Shown here: one piece after another, positions 44,493 to 55,153 of the stretch
Layout of the letters: every line of letters begins with the position of its first letter
Numbering within the stretch: the stretch's first letter is position 1
NCBI GenBank assembly: GCA_021739765.1
Contig: JAIPBD010000010.1
Coordinates: 1 to 64,000 of the forward strand
From: Melioribacteraceae bacterium
GTDB lineage: Bacteria > Bacteroidota > Ignavibacteria > Ignavibacteriales > Melioribacteraceae
Direction: 5' to 3'
DNA: 64,000 nt
Position numbers and translations under genes: made by a program
The notes under the pieces: generated by a model
What the model saw: the letters and a program-made list of their open reading frames with translations, nothing else
Database searches by the model: none
Told to the model about the DNA's origin: nothing

Positions 44493-46400
44493 ATGAAAAA
44501 AAAGCAAAAAGAAGAAATCAGTATAAAAAGAGAAAGTCTTTCCAAATCCAAGAAAATTCTTTTTTGGATTTTTTTAACAATATTTCCCCTTTTAATTCTC
44601 GCTTCAATTGAAATTGTCCTACACTTATTTAATTATGACGGTAGTCCAAAATTATTTGTCTCCACGCCAACCGAGGAATCTAAATATTTTGGAATCAATG
44701 TAGATATCGGAAAAAGATATTTCAATTCCAACGCGTTTGTACCGACTCCAAGAAAAGATTTGTTTCTAAAAGAAAAACCGGAAAACGGTTACAGGTTATT
44801 TGTACTCGGCGGATCAACGGCTGCCGGCTATCCTTATGGTAATAACATAACTTTCCCCCGGATACTAAATCGAAAACTTAATGATGTGTTTCCGGAGAAA
44901 CATATCGAAGTAATAAATGTTGCTATGACAGCAATAAATTCTTACTCATTACTGGATTTTATTGATGAAATAAATGAACAGGAACCGGATGCAATTTTAA
45001 TTTATGCCGGACATAACGAATTTTATGGAGCGCTTGGCGTTTCCTCGATGGAGAATTTGGGCAGAAACCGCTTTTTCGTAAAAACCATTTTGCAGCTTCA
45101 GAAATTCAAGACTTTTATTCTGTTGCGCAAAATCAGCAAATCAATATTTGGATTATTTGGAAGTAAAGAAAAAATAAACGGTTCGGAAGTAATGAATGAA
45201 ACCGCAATGTCTGCCATTGTTCGCGATAAAGAGATCGCATTAAACAGTGAAATTTACGACTTGGGCAACGAACAATTTAGATCTAATCTGATTGAAATTG
45301 TTGAGCGGTTTCAAAATGCCGGAGTTAAAATTTTGCTTAGTGAATTAGTTTCTAACATTAAAGATCAACCTCCATTCGAATCGGTGAATAGCGACACCAA
45401 TGTGGTGGCTGGTGAGGTTTTTAAAAAAGCAAAAAAGTGTGAAGATGATGGGGAATATTTAACCGCGAGAAATTTATTTAATAGCGCTAAAGACTTAGAT
45501 GCGCTGCGGTTTCGAGCTTCTGACGACTTCAACAAAATTGTACATGAAATTGGCAATTTTTATAATATTCCAACTGTTCCTCTGGTCTCAATTTTTGAAA
45601 GAAATTCGCCAAATGAGTTGACGGGTGATAATCTTATGCTGGACCATCTTCATCCGAATATTGACGGGTACTTTTTAATGGCAGATGGCTTTTTTGAACA
45701 AATGAGGCTGAATAAATTCATCGTCGATAAATGGCCGGAACAGAGAATAAAACCAAATCACTATTATTATACGAATTGGGGAGTAACGGAATTTGACAGC
45801 GTATACGCATACCTGAATATCTTACAATTGAAAGGTGGCTGGCCGTTTAAAAAAACTGGTTCAAATGTGGCATTAAAAAATTTCCAACCGAAAACATTAG
45901 TGGATTCATTCGCTCATGATGTTACTTATTTGAAGAAATTTACTCCGGAGATCGCTCATATTAAGCTTGCAAAAATGTTTGAAAGTGAAGGTCAGTATAA
46001 AAAATCATTTATGGAGCATAGAGCGTTAATTTATACGGTACCGCAACTCGATATTTTTTACGAACCAATGATTGAACTATTTCTAAAGACTAATCAATAC
46101 CAAACGGCATTTGCCATCCTATCAGAGGCGGTTCATTTTAATGACTCACCATTTATCTGTAAATGGCTCGGACAGTTTAGTTTGGCACTTGACTTCACGG
46201 AAAACGGAATATTCTATCTGGAAAAGTCGTTAGCGGATAATCCAAAGGATATCGATGTTTTGTTCAACCTAACCCGCGCGTATTATAGTTTCGGCAAATT
46301 TTTGAAGGGTGACAAATTCTTTGATTCAATTAAATTCTACTACCCCAAATCATCTCACATTCAAAATCTTATCAATTACAAGAAATCACTACAGAAATAA
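44493..46400 (+). CDS. SGNH/GDSL hydrolase family protein with membrane anchor and TPR tail
   Basis: The 635-residue protein has a basic N-terminus and one membrane helix (about 23-45), then an SGNH domain with the nucleophile motif FVLGGSTAAG (S108), GHNEFYG (N175) and DHLHP (D384/H387). The C-terminal part (about 480-630) is TPR-like. SGNH enzymes of this kind act on acyl or acetyl esters, often on polysaccharides. It is likely held in the cytoplasmic membrane with the domain outside. It lies within the glycan-degradation group. Confidence 0.83.
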   Translation: MKKKQKEEISIKRESLSKSKKILFWIFLTIFPLLILASIEIVLHLFNYDGSPKLFVSTPTEESKYFGINVDIGKRYFNSNAFVPTPRKDLFLKEKPENGYRLFVLGGSTAAGYPYGNNITFPRILNRKLNDVFPEKHIEVINVAMTAINSYSLLDFIDEINEQEPDAILIYAGHNEFYGALGVSSMENLGRNRFFVKTILQLQKFKTFILLRKISKSIFGLFGSKEKINGSEVMNETAMSAIVRDKEIALNSEIYDLGNEQFRSNLIEIVERFQNAGVKILLSELVSNIKDQPPFESVNSDTNVVAGEVFKKAKKCEDDGEYLTARNLFNSAKDLDALRFRASDDFNKIVHEIGNFYNIPTVPLVSIFERNSPNELTGDNLMLDHLHPNIDGYFLMADGFFEQMRLNKFIVDKWPEQRIKPNHYYYTNWGVTEFDSVYAYLNILQLKGGWPFKKTGSNVALKNFQPKTLVDSFAHDVTYLKKFTPEIAHIKLAKMFESEGQYKKSFMEHRALIYTVPQLDIFYEPMIELFLKTNQYQTAFAILSEAVHFNDSPFICKWLGQFSLALDFTENGIFYLEKSLADNPKDIDVLFNLTRAYYSFGKFLKGDKFFDSIKFYYPKSSHIQNLINYKKSLQK

Positions 46401-46626
46401 TTTACGCTAACCGTTATATCTAACAGTTATTAACGGCACAGTGGAAATTCCAAATTGTATCTTTAAAATAGAATGTGGCTTTTTGTTTTTAATTGTCAAA
46501 ATTTATCCAAAAATTTTTTGATGAGAATTCATAACTGAAAAGATTAGGATACATCTTTTATTAATAACATGAGCTACAAAAAAAGAAATCATGAAAATAT
46601 ATAATTACGGAAAGGATGTAATAAAT

Positions 46627-48648
46627 ATGAAGCTAGTTACAAGTATGGTGTTGATTTTAATAATAACATTTAGCGGTATTGTTAGTGCCCAACTAACTCC
46701 CCAGGAAGCAATTGGCCAAATGATAAGAGGGATTAATATCGGCAATACAATGGAAAACGGTATGCAAGGCCCTATTCAAGAATACTATTTTGACGATTAC
46801 GTTAAAGAAGGATTTCAGTGCATCAGAATTCCGGTTAATTGGGGTGACCACACAGCAGGCAGTTCACCCTATACAATTAACGCTTCCTGGATGAATACCG
46901 TAGAAAAAGTTGTTGATTGGGGTTTGGAAAGAGGTTTATTTATCATTATTAATGGGCATCATGAAGATTGGTTGAAGCAAAATTACAGCGCGGCCAATAA
47001 AGCACGCTATGATAGTATTTGGGAACAGGTTGCTACAAGATTTAAAGATAAATCGGACAGATTATTATTTGAAATACTGAACGAACCTTTCGGAATGACC
47101 AAAGCCCAAGTTGATGATCTTAATCTTAGAATTATTCCGATAATCCGTCAAACTAATCCAACAAGAATAATAATCTATTCCGGTCCCGAATGGTGCGGAG
47201 TTGAACATCTCACTGGAGCGGCGGTTCCACAGGATAGTTATGTGATGGGTTACTTTCATTCGTATGATCCATGGAGTTTTGCCGGAGATGGCAACGGAAT
47301 TTTTCCTACTTCAGAAGTTAATTCTACCAAATCAAGATTTACTACTGTGGCAAACTGGAGTGCGAGCAAAAACATTCCCGCTATGTTGAGTGAGTTCGGA
47401 GCTCGCACAATATGCGATTTTAATTCTCGTATGATTTATTACGCGACTAATGTTGAATCTGCGGTTAAAAACAACGTTGCTTTTCAAGCGTGGGATGACG
47501 CCGGATACTGGGGTATTTATCAAAGAGCTTCTCGCAGTTGGGATAGAGATGTTGTTGATATTTTAACCAAAACACACCCCGAAGGACCAACAGCTCTCAA
47601 AGTCACTGCGGATTCAACAGCGATTCTCACTTGGCAGAATAGAACTTCTTCGAATGATAGAATTGAAATTCAAAAAAGGATTAATAACGGAAATTATAAT
47701 GTAGTTGCTGAACTTGGCATTAACGACACCAAATATGAAGATAAAAATATAACGCCCGGCAGTAATATTTATTATCGAGTAATCAGTGTGTTCGATAGTA
47801 CTGAAAATTACTATTCTTATCCGATATTGACTCAAATTGTTCCTCAGGCAACCGAAAGGGCTCCATATTTGGGAACCGAAGCTGTAATTCCGGGTACTAT
47901 TGAAGCTGAGGATTATGACATCGGTGGTGAAGGTTTATCATATCACGATACAGATCCCACGAACATTCCGGGTGATTACAGACCTCTCGAAGGTGTTGAT
48001 GTTCAAAAACGAGTTAGTGATGGGGGTTACCATTTAGGTTATATCGAAAATGGAGAATGGGTCGAGTACACGGTTAAAGTCGAAAAAACTGCAAATTATA
48101 ATATTACTATCCGCACTGCCTCAGAAATGGCCGGCGGTAAATTCCGGTTCGAAATCGGAAGTAATTACTCAACTTCTCCAACAGTCCCTTCAACGGGGAG
48201 CTGGGAAGCAATGACAACCCTAAATGCAACAATGTCCTTAACTGAGGGAGAATATCATTTAAGACTATATTTTAATACTACTCAACCATTTAATATAGAT
48301 CAATTTACTTTTACGGAAGATGTCGCCAGTTCGTTAATAAAGGAAGTACTTGAACCGGATGAATACATACTTCATCAAAATTATCCGAATCCATTTAATC
48401 CGTCAACTTCAATAGAATTTGGATTGCCTCAGGAAGCAAGTGTATCATTAGTTATTTATAATGCACTGGGTGAGCATATCAGAACTTTGGTGCGAACAGG
48501 TCTAAATGCCGGATATCACCGTTATGAATGGGATGGCAAGGGTGCGTCAGGTGAAAATCTTCCATCCGGCATTTATATTTATAGACTTTTTGCTGATGGC
48601 GGAAAAGAAAGTTTTTCTCAAATTCGTAAAATGATACTTATAAAGTAA
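46627..48648 (+). CDS. secreted GH5 endoglucanase with CBM6 and T9SS sorting domain
   Basis: From the ATG at 46627, which begins a typical signal peptide (an in-frame ATG at 46591 adds 12 residues), the protein has 673 residues. GH5 domain: about 23-313, with INGHHEDW, acid/base E153 in EILNEPFG and nucleophile E256 in MLSEFG. An FN3-like linker (about 318-406), a CBM6 (about 413-566, starting IPGTIEAEDYD and including GGYHLGYIENGEWVEY) and a T9SS type A domain (about 583-673) follow. It likely cleaves beta-1,4-glucan such as cellulose or mixed-linkage glucan at the surface. A hairpin follows. Confidence 0.93.
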   Translation: MKLVTSMVLILIITFSGIVSAQLTPQEAIGQMIRGINIGNTMENGMQGPIQEYYFDDYVKEGFQCIRIPVNWGDHTAGSSPYTINASWMNTVEKVVDWGLERGLFIIINGHHEDWLKQNYSAANKARYDSIWEQVATRFKDKSDRLLFEILNEPFGMTKAQVDDLNLRIIPIIRQTNPTRIIIYSGPEWCGVEHLTGAAVPQDSYVMGYFHSYDPWSFAGDGNGIFPTSEVNSTKSRFTTVANWSASKNIPAMLSEFGARTICDFNSRMIYYATNVESAVKNNVAFQAWDDAGYWGIYQRASRSWDRDVVDILTKTHPEGPTALKVTADSTAILTWQNRTSSNDRIEIQKRINNGNYNVVAELGINDTKYEDKNITPGSNIYYRVISVFDSTENYYSYPILTQIVPQATERAPYLGTEAVIPGTIEAEDYDIGGEGLSYHDTDPTNIPGDYRPLEGVDVQKRVSDGGYHLGYIENGEWVEYTVKVEKTANYNITIRTASEMAGGKFRFEIGSNYSTSPTVPSTGSWEAMTTLNATMSLTEGEYHLRLYFNTTQPFNIDQFTFTEDVASSLIKEVLEPDEYILHQNYPNPFNPSTSIEFGLPQEASVSLVIYNALGEHIRTLVRTGLNAGYHRYEWDGKGASGENLPSGIYIYRLFADGGKESFSQIRKMILIK

Positions 48649-48686
48649 TAGAGGAACTGTTGGAAATTTGTAGTCACTCCTACATT

Positions 48687-48722
48687 AGAAGCCTTGATTT
48701 CGTGGTAAGAATCAGGGCTTCT
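48687..48722. terminator. hairpin between the GH5 gene and tRNA-Arg
   Basis: Arms AGAAGCCTTGATTTC (48687-48701) and GAATCAGGGCTTCT (48709-48722) pair almost fully across a 7-base loop. No long T run follows on the plus strand. It sits between convergent transcripts and could end both. Confidence 0.5.
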
Positions 48723-48768
48723 TAACCTTTAAATAACAATGAATTTGGCAAACTCGAGCTGGAAAGTG

Positions 48769-48842
<74 letters not shown>

Positions 48843-48846
48843 AAAA

Positions 48847-49083
48847 CTAAAAAAAAGATTTAATCAGTTCTCTACCGCTTCCGGTTTTTAAGTATTTCTC
48901 CCTCCTAACAGCTTCATCCCTCGACTCATAGTTCTCGGAATATACCAATTCCCAAGGTTTATAAGGCTTGGTTGATTTAGTCCTACCGGAATTATGTTCT
49001 ATAATCCTGTTCTCTAAATTATGCGTATGTCCAATGTAAATCCGATCGTAATTTAGACTCCTTAACACATAAACAAAAAACAT
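48847..49083 (-). CDS. GIY-YIG domain protein
   Basis: The 78-residue protein is a stand-alone GIY-YIG nuclease domain: MFFVYVLRSL, then YIGHTHNLENRIIEHNSG with the catalytic Tyr and Arg, and a final basic RREKYLKTGSGRELI. The start at 49083 has a GGAG site 7 bases upstream. The frame stays open to 49158, but the extra codons read through a tRNA fragment and a 20-bp palindrome, so they are excluded. Another ATG, at 49095, touches the tRNA fragment. The gene ends four bases before the complete tRNA-Arg. Similar small GIY-YIG proteins (UPF0213/YhbQ-like) are common, and their role is unclear. Confidence 0.88.
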   Translation of the reverse strand: MFFVYVLRSLNYDRIYIGHTHNLENRIIEHNSGRTKSTKPYKPWELVYSENYESRDEAVRREKYLKTGSGRELIKSFF

Positions 49084-49094
49084 CAAAATCTCCA

Positions 49095-49143
49095 TTGCTC
49101 CCTGCCTGCCGGCAGGCAGGTATCCTGCTGAGCTACGTGGGCA
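49095..49143 (-). repeat. duplicated 5' part of tRNA-Arg, split by a 20-bp palindrome
   Basis: Bases 49121-49143 are identical to 48821-48843, the 5' end of tRNA-Arg. Bases 49095-49100 (TTGCTC) are identical to 48815-48820, which directly continue that tRNA. Between the two matching blocks lies the perfect palindrome CCTGCCTGCCGGCAGGCAGG (49101-49120), absent from the intact tRNA. So 29 bases of tRNA are duplicated and interrupted. The fragment cannot make a working tRNA. Confidence 0.85.
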
Positions 49144-49279
49144 TAATCTGAGGAACAAATATAATAAAAATCCGTTCCGAGTTTACATCTCTTGACACAA
49201 TCTGATTTAATTCAAATGGAATATCGGATGGTTTTTCGGTAAATTAAAAGATGTAATTATCTAAAAAATGGAGAAATAA

Positions 49280-50569
<1,290 letters not shown>

Positions 50570-50595
50570 TTAGGTTCTGAATATTTCTTAAAAAA

Positions 50596-50620
50596 GGCGG
50601 ATAAGATATCCGCCTTTTTT
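50596..50620 (+). terminator. rho-independent terminator after enolase
   Basis: Stem GGCGGATA (50596-50603) with TATCCGCC (50607-50614) around a 3-base loop, preceded by five A and followed by six T. It can work in both directions and lies between eno and the convergent macro-domain gene. Confidence 0.92.
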
Positions 50621-50623
50621 GTT

Positions 50624-51133
50624 TCATGTTTGATTCAATAAATCGGAGTAGGTTTGAAAATCAGAATCACTGAAGCAGACAAATATTATTTTTTCTGGAA
50701 GCAAATTTTCCAATCCGAAATTTTTCACAACTGAAATAGCAATTTTAGCGGCTTTATCAATTGGAAATCCATAAATTCCGGTGCTTATGGATGGAAAGGC
50801 AATTGTTTTTACATAGTGGTTCTTTGCAATTTCAAGCGAATTCAAATAACACGCCTTCAGCAAAGCCTCTTCATCTTGAACTCCGCCTCGCCAAATTGGA
50901 CCAACGGTGTGAATTACAAATTTGGATTTAAGATTATATCCCTTAGTAATTTTTGCCTCACCGGTTTTACAACCGTTTAACAATCGGCATTCTTCAAGTA
51001 ACTCCGGTCCCGCAGCCCTATGGATAGCCCCATCAACACCGCCTCCTCCCAGAAGGGAAGTATTTGCCGCATTCACAATTGCTTCGACTTCCAAGGATGT
51101 AATGTCCGCTTTTATTACATCAATTATCGCCAT
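50624..51133 (-). CDS. macro domain protein (O-acetyl-ADP-ribose deacetylase type)
   Basis: The 169-residue protein is a single macro domain with [20 protein letters not shown] (residues 20-39), the ADP-ribose loop, and [14 protein letters not shown], as in E. coli YmdB. It probably removes acetyl or ADP-ribose groups from small molecules or proteins. It is last of three genes running the same way (with the cupin and TerB-like genes), two bases after the cupin stop. Confidence 0.92.
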   Translation of the reverse strand: MAIIDVIKADITSLEVEAIVNAANTSLLGGGGVDGAIHRAAGPELLEECRLLNGCKTGEAKITKGYNLKSKFVIHTVGPIWRGGVQDEEALLKACYLNSLEIAKNHYVKTIAFPSISTGIYGFPIDKAAKIAISVVKNFGLENLLPEKIIFVCFSDSDFQTYSDLLNQT

Positions 51134-51135
51134 AA

Positions 51136-51636
51136 TTATCGCGTCATTTTTTTAATAATCGCTTCTTCAAGTGGAAATTCTTTAATCAGGTCATTTTGAT
51201 CAGCCAGCGTAAAATCAGCAAAATCAAATCCGGGGGATACAGTGCATCCAACCAAAGAAAAATTTGAAATATTGGCGCACTTTGCGGCGAACCAAGTATT
51301 TTTAGGAATTGCAAATTGTGGTATTTGACCGGCGGAAATGTCGCTTCCAAGCAAAAATTGTTTTAGACCATTTTGTCTCGAAAGTGTATAAATTAAGATT
51401 GGGCTTCCTGTGTAAAAATGCCAGATTTCATCAGCCAAAATTCTATGGAAGGCCGAAAAATCATTACCTTCCAATAAGTAATAAATAGATGTACAAAAAC
51501 TTCTATCACCATTAAATCTTTCAGGAAGATGATCCTTTTGATAAATTTCAGCTGAACGGTAAAGCTCCTTAAAATAACCTCCTTCAGGGTGCTTCTGAAG
51601 CCCTAAACCGGATATTATTTCTTGAGCTGAATTCAA
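51136..51636 (-). CDS. cupin domain protein (DUF985 family)
   Basis: The protein begins with the DUF985 pattern [18 protein letters not shown] and shows [31 protein letters not shown] and [18 protein letters not shown], typical of the compact cupin_5 fold. A TTG start at 51636 overlaps the stop of the upstream gene (TTGA) and is needed to keep the conserved front; no ATG is available. The substrate is unknown; related proteins bind sugars or metals. Confidence 0.85.
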   Translation of the reverse strand: MNSAQEIISGLGLQKHPEGGYFKELYRSAEIYQKDHLPERFNGDRSFCTSIYYLLEGNDFSAFHRILADEIWHFYTGSPILIYTLSRQNGLKQFLLGSDISAGQIPQFAIPKNTWFAAKCANISNFSLVGCTVSPGFDFADFTLADQNDLIKEFPLEEAIIKKMTR

Positions 51637-52064
51637 AATTCCCCGCTTAATACAAAACGATTCTGAACTTCCAGATCCTCAAGAATCAAATCTTTGTTCT
51701 CAACTAAGTGTTTTAATTGATTATCTAACCAGTGCTCAGGAACCGAATTAATTTTTGCGATTTCTTTTAGCCAATAAAGTTCATTTGGATCAATGTCGTT
51801 ATCGGAAGCGGAAATTTTCAATCCATCTTTTAAGAAGGATTTGGTGATCATCGGATCAGAAAATGACGGTGGATCATCAAGTATATTTTCGTTTTCCAAA
51901 ATTTCAGAAATTGCGGTTCTGATGAAGGATTTCTCAAACCCAAGCGCAAGACCAACTTTTGTAATCAGTCTCTCTTCGGAAGGCGCTACTTTATTATCCT
52001 TTCGGATTAATAATAGTAAACCTTTAAAATAATTGCTGCGATCGATAAGATTAATTTTTGTCAT
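51633..52064 (-). CDS. hypothetical protein with TerB-like features
   Basis: The 143-residue protein is helical and contains YFKGLLLLIRKDNKVAPSEE and a second acidic NDIDPNELYWLKEIA, two acidic turns placed as in TerB-like domains, where they could bind metal. This is a resemblance rather than a firm match. It overlaps the cupin gene by four bases and starts the three-gene unit. Bases 52065-52337 between it and the next divergent gene show no other feature. Confidence 0.6.
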   Translation of the reverse strand: MTKINLIDRSNYFKGLLLLIRKDNKVAPSEERLITKVGLALGFEKSFIRTAISEILENENILDDPPSFSDPMITKSFLKDGLKISASDNDIDPNELYWLKEIAKINSVPEHWLDNQLKHLVENKDLILEDLEVQNRFVLSGEF

Positions 52065-52337
52065 ATTTCCCTCAGTATGACTACTATTGAGTCAGATTTG
52101 TTCCAACTTTAAGCTCAATTTTATTCAAATAAAAGCTAAAACAATTTAAGATACGAAATGATACTAAATAGTTTTGCTTCGGTTTATGAATAAAAGATAA
52201 ATAAGAATTCATTATTGATATATGTTCCTTATCAAATAATTGAAAAATTTTTGAAGAATAATTTTAATTCAGAGAAATTGTCTCTTTACCAAAATATTTC
52301 TCAAAATGAGACTTTCCCCAAAACGGAATGAAGGAAT

Positions 52338-52955
52338 ATGCTCTATTTTCAGCATTATTTTATGGCACATACTTTGTTTAATAAAGAAAAAAATATAATA
52401 GAATTTATGGAACTTGTACCGATAATAACAATATCCTTGATAGGATTTAGCGTACTGCTTATTGTAGTATTAATATCTTCTTACGTGGCGGCGAAAGTTA
52501 GAAAAAAGAATGCTCCACCTGTCGAGGGGTTTGTTCCTGTTAGAATTGAGCCTCCCAGAAGGTCACAAGCTCTTATTACCCAAATGAAAAATGAGCCACG
52601 ACGGTCTACTTCAAAACTAATCAAAGAGAGCGAACAAGTTTCTAGAACCGCACCAATTCGTAAAACGGGAGAAAGATTTACCAGAATTGGAACAAGTGAA
52701 CGAGAACCCAACATCTATGATCTGACACAATATCAGACTCGATCAACTTCTTCTCATAAAACAATACTTGTTAAGAAACGAATTCCTCCTGAATCCGGTG
52801 AAAGGCATTATACTCCACAATTTGATATGGCAAGCACAGTTGGGAGAGCTCGAATGACAATTGTTAATAATCCGAAACTTAGAGAAAGTAACCAGTTCGA
52901 TTATTATAGTAATGTTGATTTCGTTTCAAATGCGGTGAGAAAGCAGAACTATTAG
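52338..52955 (+). CDS. single-pass membrane hypothetical protein
   Basis: A membrane helix (IITISLIGFSVLLIVVLISS) sits near the N-terminus, followed by a basic, Pro/Ser/Arg-rich, probably disordered cytoplasmic tail of about 150 residues. The ATG at 52338 has an AAGGA site, but the ATG at 52407, just before the helix, is also plausible. No domain was recognised. It may be a scaffold or regulatory protein at the membrane; that is a guess from composition only. Confidence 0.55.
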   Translation: MLYFQHYFMAHTLFNKEKNIIEFMELVPIITISLIGFSVLLIVVLISSYVAAKVRKKNAPPVEGFVPVRIEPPRRSQALITQMKNEPRRSTSKLIKESEQVSRTAPIRKTGERFTRIGTSEREPNIYDLTQYQTRSTSSHKTILVKKRIPPESGERHYTPQFDMASTVGRARMTIVNNPKLRESNQFDYYSNVDFVSNAVRKQNY

Positions 52956-53084
52956 TATCGAACCAATCATTTCCCGAAACCATCGAGAGCACGCTTCTTA
53001 ACATTACTACGCAACAAGATAATTACATCTTTCTAATCAGATTTTTTATATTTTTCGAATCTTTGTTCAAATTCTGGAGTAAAT

Positions 53085-53786
53085 ATGCAAGATGGAATTT
53101 CCGTTAATAATGGAATTGTCCCCAGCGAAATTGTCGATTCACAAAAAGATCTTTGGCGAATCTTCAAAATAATGGGCGAATTCGTGGAAGGATTCGAAAC
53201 GATGTCTAAAATTAAACCAAGCATTGTAATTTTTGGCTCAGCTCGCACAAAAGAGACTGATATGCCTTATCAATGGGCGCGGGAAACAGCTAAAGAGATT
53301 GTAAAGCAAGGATTCGGTGTTATTACAGGTGGTGGACCCGGTGTGATGGAAGCGGCAAATCGTGGTGCAAATGAAGCCGGCGGAAGTTCGACCGGCATAA
53401 ATATCAATTTACCTCATGAACAATATGCCAACCCATACATCGATGCTGATAAACTTCTTAATTTTCATTACTTTTTTGTCAGAAAGGTGATGTTTTTTAA
53501 GTATTCACAAGGTTATATAGCAATGCCCGGCGGTTTTGGTACAATTGATGAGTTGTTTGAAGTACTTACTTTAGTCCAGACTCAAAAAACTTCGGCTGTT
53601 CCAGTAGTTTTGTACGGCAAAAAATACTGGACTCCTTTGCTTGATTGGATAAAAGATTCTGTACTCAAATTCAAATACATCAGTGAGGAAGATTTGGATT
53701 TATTCAAAATCTCAAACGATCCCAAAGAAGCGGTTGATATTATAACCCAATTCCATAAAGGGAAAAAATTTACACCGAATTTTTAG
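53085..53786 (+). CDS. LOG family protein (TIGR00730 type)
   Basis: The 233-residue protein has IVIFGSARTKETD, GFGVITGGGPGVMEAANRGA and YIAMPGGFGTIDELFEVLT, the signature of LOG phosphoribohydrolases, with the Arg and Glu active-site residues present. These act on nucleoside monophosphates. A GGAG site precedes the ATG. It is more canonical than the paralogue at 12344. Its end overlaps the small convergent gene by four bases. Confidence 0.92.
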   Translation: MQDGISVNNGIVPSEIVDSQKDLWRIFKIMGEFVEGFETMSKIKPSIVIFGSARTKETDMPYQWARETAKEIVKQGFGVITGGGPGVMEAANRGANEAGGSSTGININLPHEQYANPYIDADKLLNFHYFFVRKVMFFKYSQGYIAMPGGFGTIDELFEVLTLVQTQKTSAVPVVLYGKKYWTPLLDWIKDSVLKFKYISEEDLDLFKISNDPKEAVDIITQFHKGKKFTPNF

Positions 53787-54052
53787 TTTTTTGATAATCC
53801 GGAAATTTTTTCGTTTAGGGACTTGGCAAGCTCTTGTTTTGAAATACCCTCGATTTTGATCTTTGTCGAATTAACAAGAATTTCCGGATTATCACCTTCA
53901 CCCTGGATGAATTTGTAAAGGCAATAACTTAATCTATATCTATCGTTTTGAATTGGGATGTTAGTTTCAAATCCTTCAACAATTGAATAAATTTTACTCT
54001 CAATTGAATTTTCCGGATGTTTTCGTACTGAAGGAGGAGGTAATGTCGACAT
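53783..54052 (-). CDS. small hypothetical protein, 89 aa
   Basis: A soluble, charged protein without a recognised domain; PILVNSTKIKIEG-type strands and a C-terminal helix (KQELAKSLNEKI) give it a compact look. An AGGAGGAGG-like stretch lies within its first codons rather than before them. It is convergent with the LOG gene and divergent from the GT9 gene. Likely real because the overlap leaves no other gene in this space. Confidence 0.5.
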   Translation of the reverse strand: MSTLPPPSVRKHPENSIESKIYSIVEGFETNIPIQNDRYRLSYCLYKFIQGEGDNPEILVNSTKIKIEGISKQELAKSLNEKISGLSKN

Positions 54053-54166
54053 AATTTTCCCTTTTTTTGATTCACTAAAAATAAAGACATTTTTATACTT
54101 TTACCATTTAATAGAAATTTTTGATGCGAGATTTATATTGGCTAATTTTATACAAATAATTAGTAA

Positions 54167-55150
54167 ATGCTTATTTTGAACAAAATTTATTCCAGAATAC
54201 TTTTTATCCGGTTAAGTTCATTAGGTGATTTAATTCTCACAACTCCGGTAATTCGTTCCTTTGCCAATTCATTTCCGGAATGTGAAATTGACTTAGTAAC
54301 TCAGGATATATTTTCCAACATTTTAGATTATAATCCGCATGTAAATAAGATTTTCCCTTTCAGAAAGCGAAATATAAACCAACAACTTTTTGAAAAATTA
54401 AAAAAAAGGAAGTACGATTTAGTCATAGACCTTCAGAATAATAATTACTCTCGAAAAATTTGCAAACAATTGGATTGTCAAATCCTCCGTTTCAATAAGC
54501 CGCACATCAAAAAATTCCTACTTGTAAACACAAAAGTGAACCTCTATTCAAGCATTAAACAAATACCTGAAATGTACGGAGAGGTCATCGATCAATTACG
54601 GTTGGATTCAAAAGGACCCGAGCTTTTCCAGGCGCGGGAAGTTTCTCCGGAAAAAGATCCACAAGTAATCTCACTTTGTCCGGGCTCCAAACATTTTACA
54701 AAAATGTGGCCGGCTGAGTATTTTATTGAATTGGGCAATGAGCTGATAAATATGGGCTTTGGAGTAAAACTAGTCGGGGGAAAAGATGACAGAACAATCT
54801 GTGCAGAAATTTCAAAAGGGGTATTGGGTTCGATTGATGTTTCTAATGATAACGATTTTGAGCAAATTTGTGTCGAATTGAAAAAATCCCCATTAGTTAT
54901 ATGTAATGATTCCGGTTTGATGCATACTGCAACAGCGTTGGATGTGCCGGTGATTTCCATTTTCGGATCAACAGTAGAAGAATTCGGATTTTTTCCCTAT
55001 AAATCACGAAATTTAGTTTTGGAAAATAAAGGTCTCTCATGTAGGCCGTGCAGCCATATCGGTCGAAATCGTTGCCCCAAAAAACACTTTAAATGTATGA
55101 GGGAAATTAAACCTCAAATGGTAATTGAAGCATTAACAAAAATGATGTAA
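54167..55150 (+). CDS. glycosyltransferase family 9 (heptosyltransferase-like)
   Basis: The 327-residue protein opens with ILFIRLSSLGDLILTTPVIR and continues with YDLVIDLQNN, LCPGSKHFTKMWPAEYFIEL and VICNDSGLMHTATALDVPV, a full GT9 pattern. The C-terminal CRPCSHIGRNRCPKKHFKCM Cys cluster is common in this family. It should add heptose or a related sugar to the lipopolysaccharide core. It lies three bases before the Kdo transferase gene, in one unit. Confidence 0.9.
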   Translation: MLILNKIYSRILFIRLSSLGDLILTTPVIRSFANSFPECEIDLVTQDIFSNILDYNPHVNKIFPFRKRNINQQLFEKLKKRKYDLVIDLQNNNYSRKICKQLDCQILRFNKPHIKKFLLVNTKVNLYSSIKQIPEMYGEVIDQLRLDSKGPELFQAREVSPEKDPQVISLCPGSKHFTKMWPAEYFIELGNELINMGFGVKLVGGKDDRTICAEISKGVLGSIDVSNDNDFEQICVELKKSPLVICNDSGLMHTATALDVPVISIFGSTVEEFGFFPYKSRNLVLENKGLSCRPCSHIGRNRCPKKHFKCMREIKPQMVIEALTKMM

Positions 55151-55153
55151 TTA

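Noticed and set aside
49121-49143. A second tRNA-Arg gene
   Set aside because: Only the 5' acceptor and D-arm part is present, and it is cut by a palindrome; anticodon and T arms are missing.
49084-49158. Longer N-terminus for the GIY-YIG protein
   Set aside because: These codons translate the tRNA fragment and the 20-bp palindrome; the GGAG site and family start point to 49083.
49192-49197. TTGACA as the -35 box of the enolase promoter
   Set aside because: No acceptable -10 element is found 16-18 bases further on; a promoter here cannot be supported by sequence alone.
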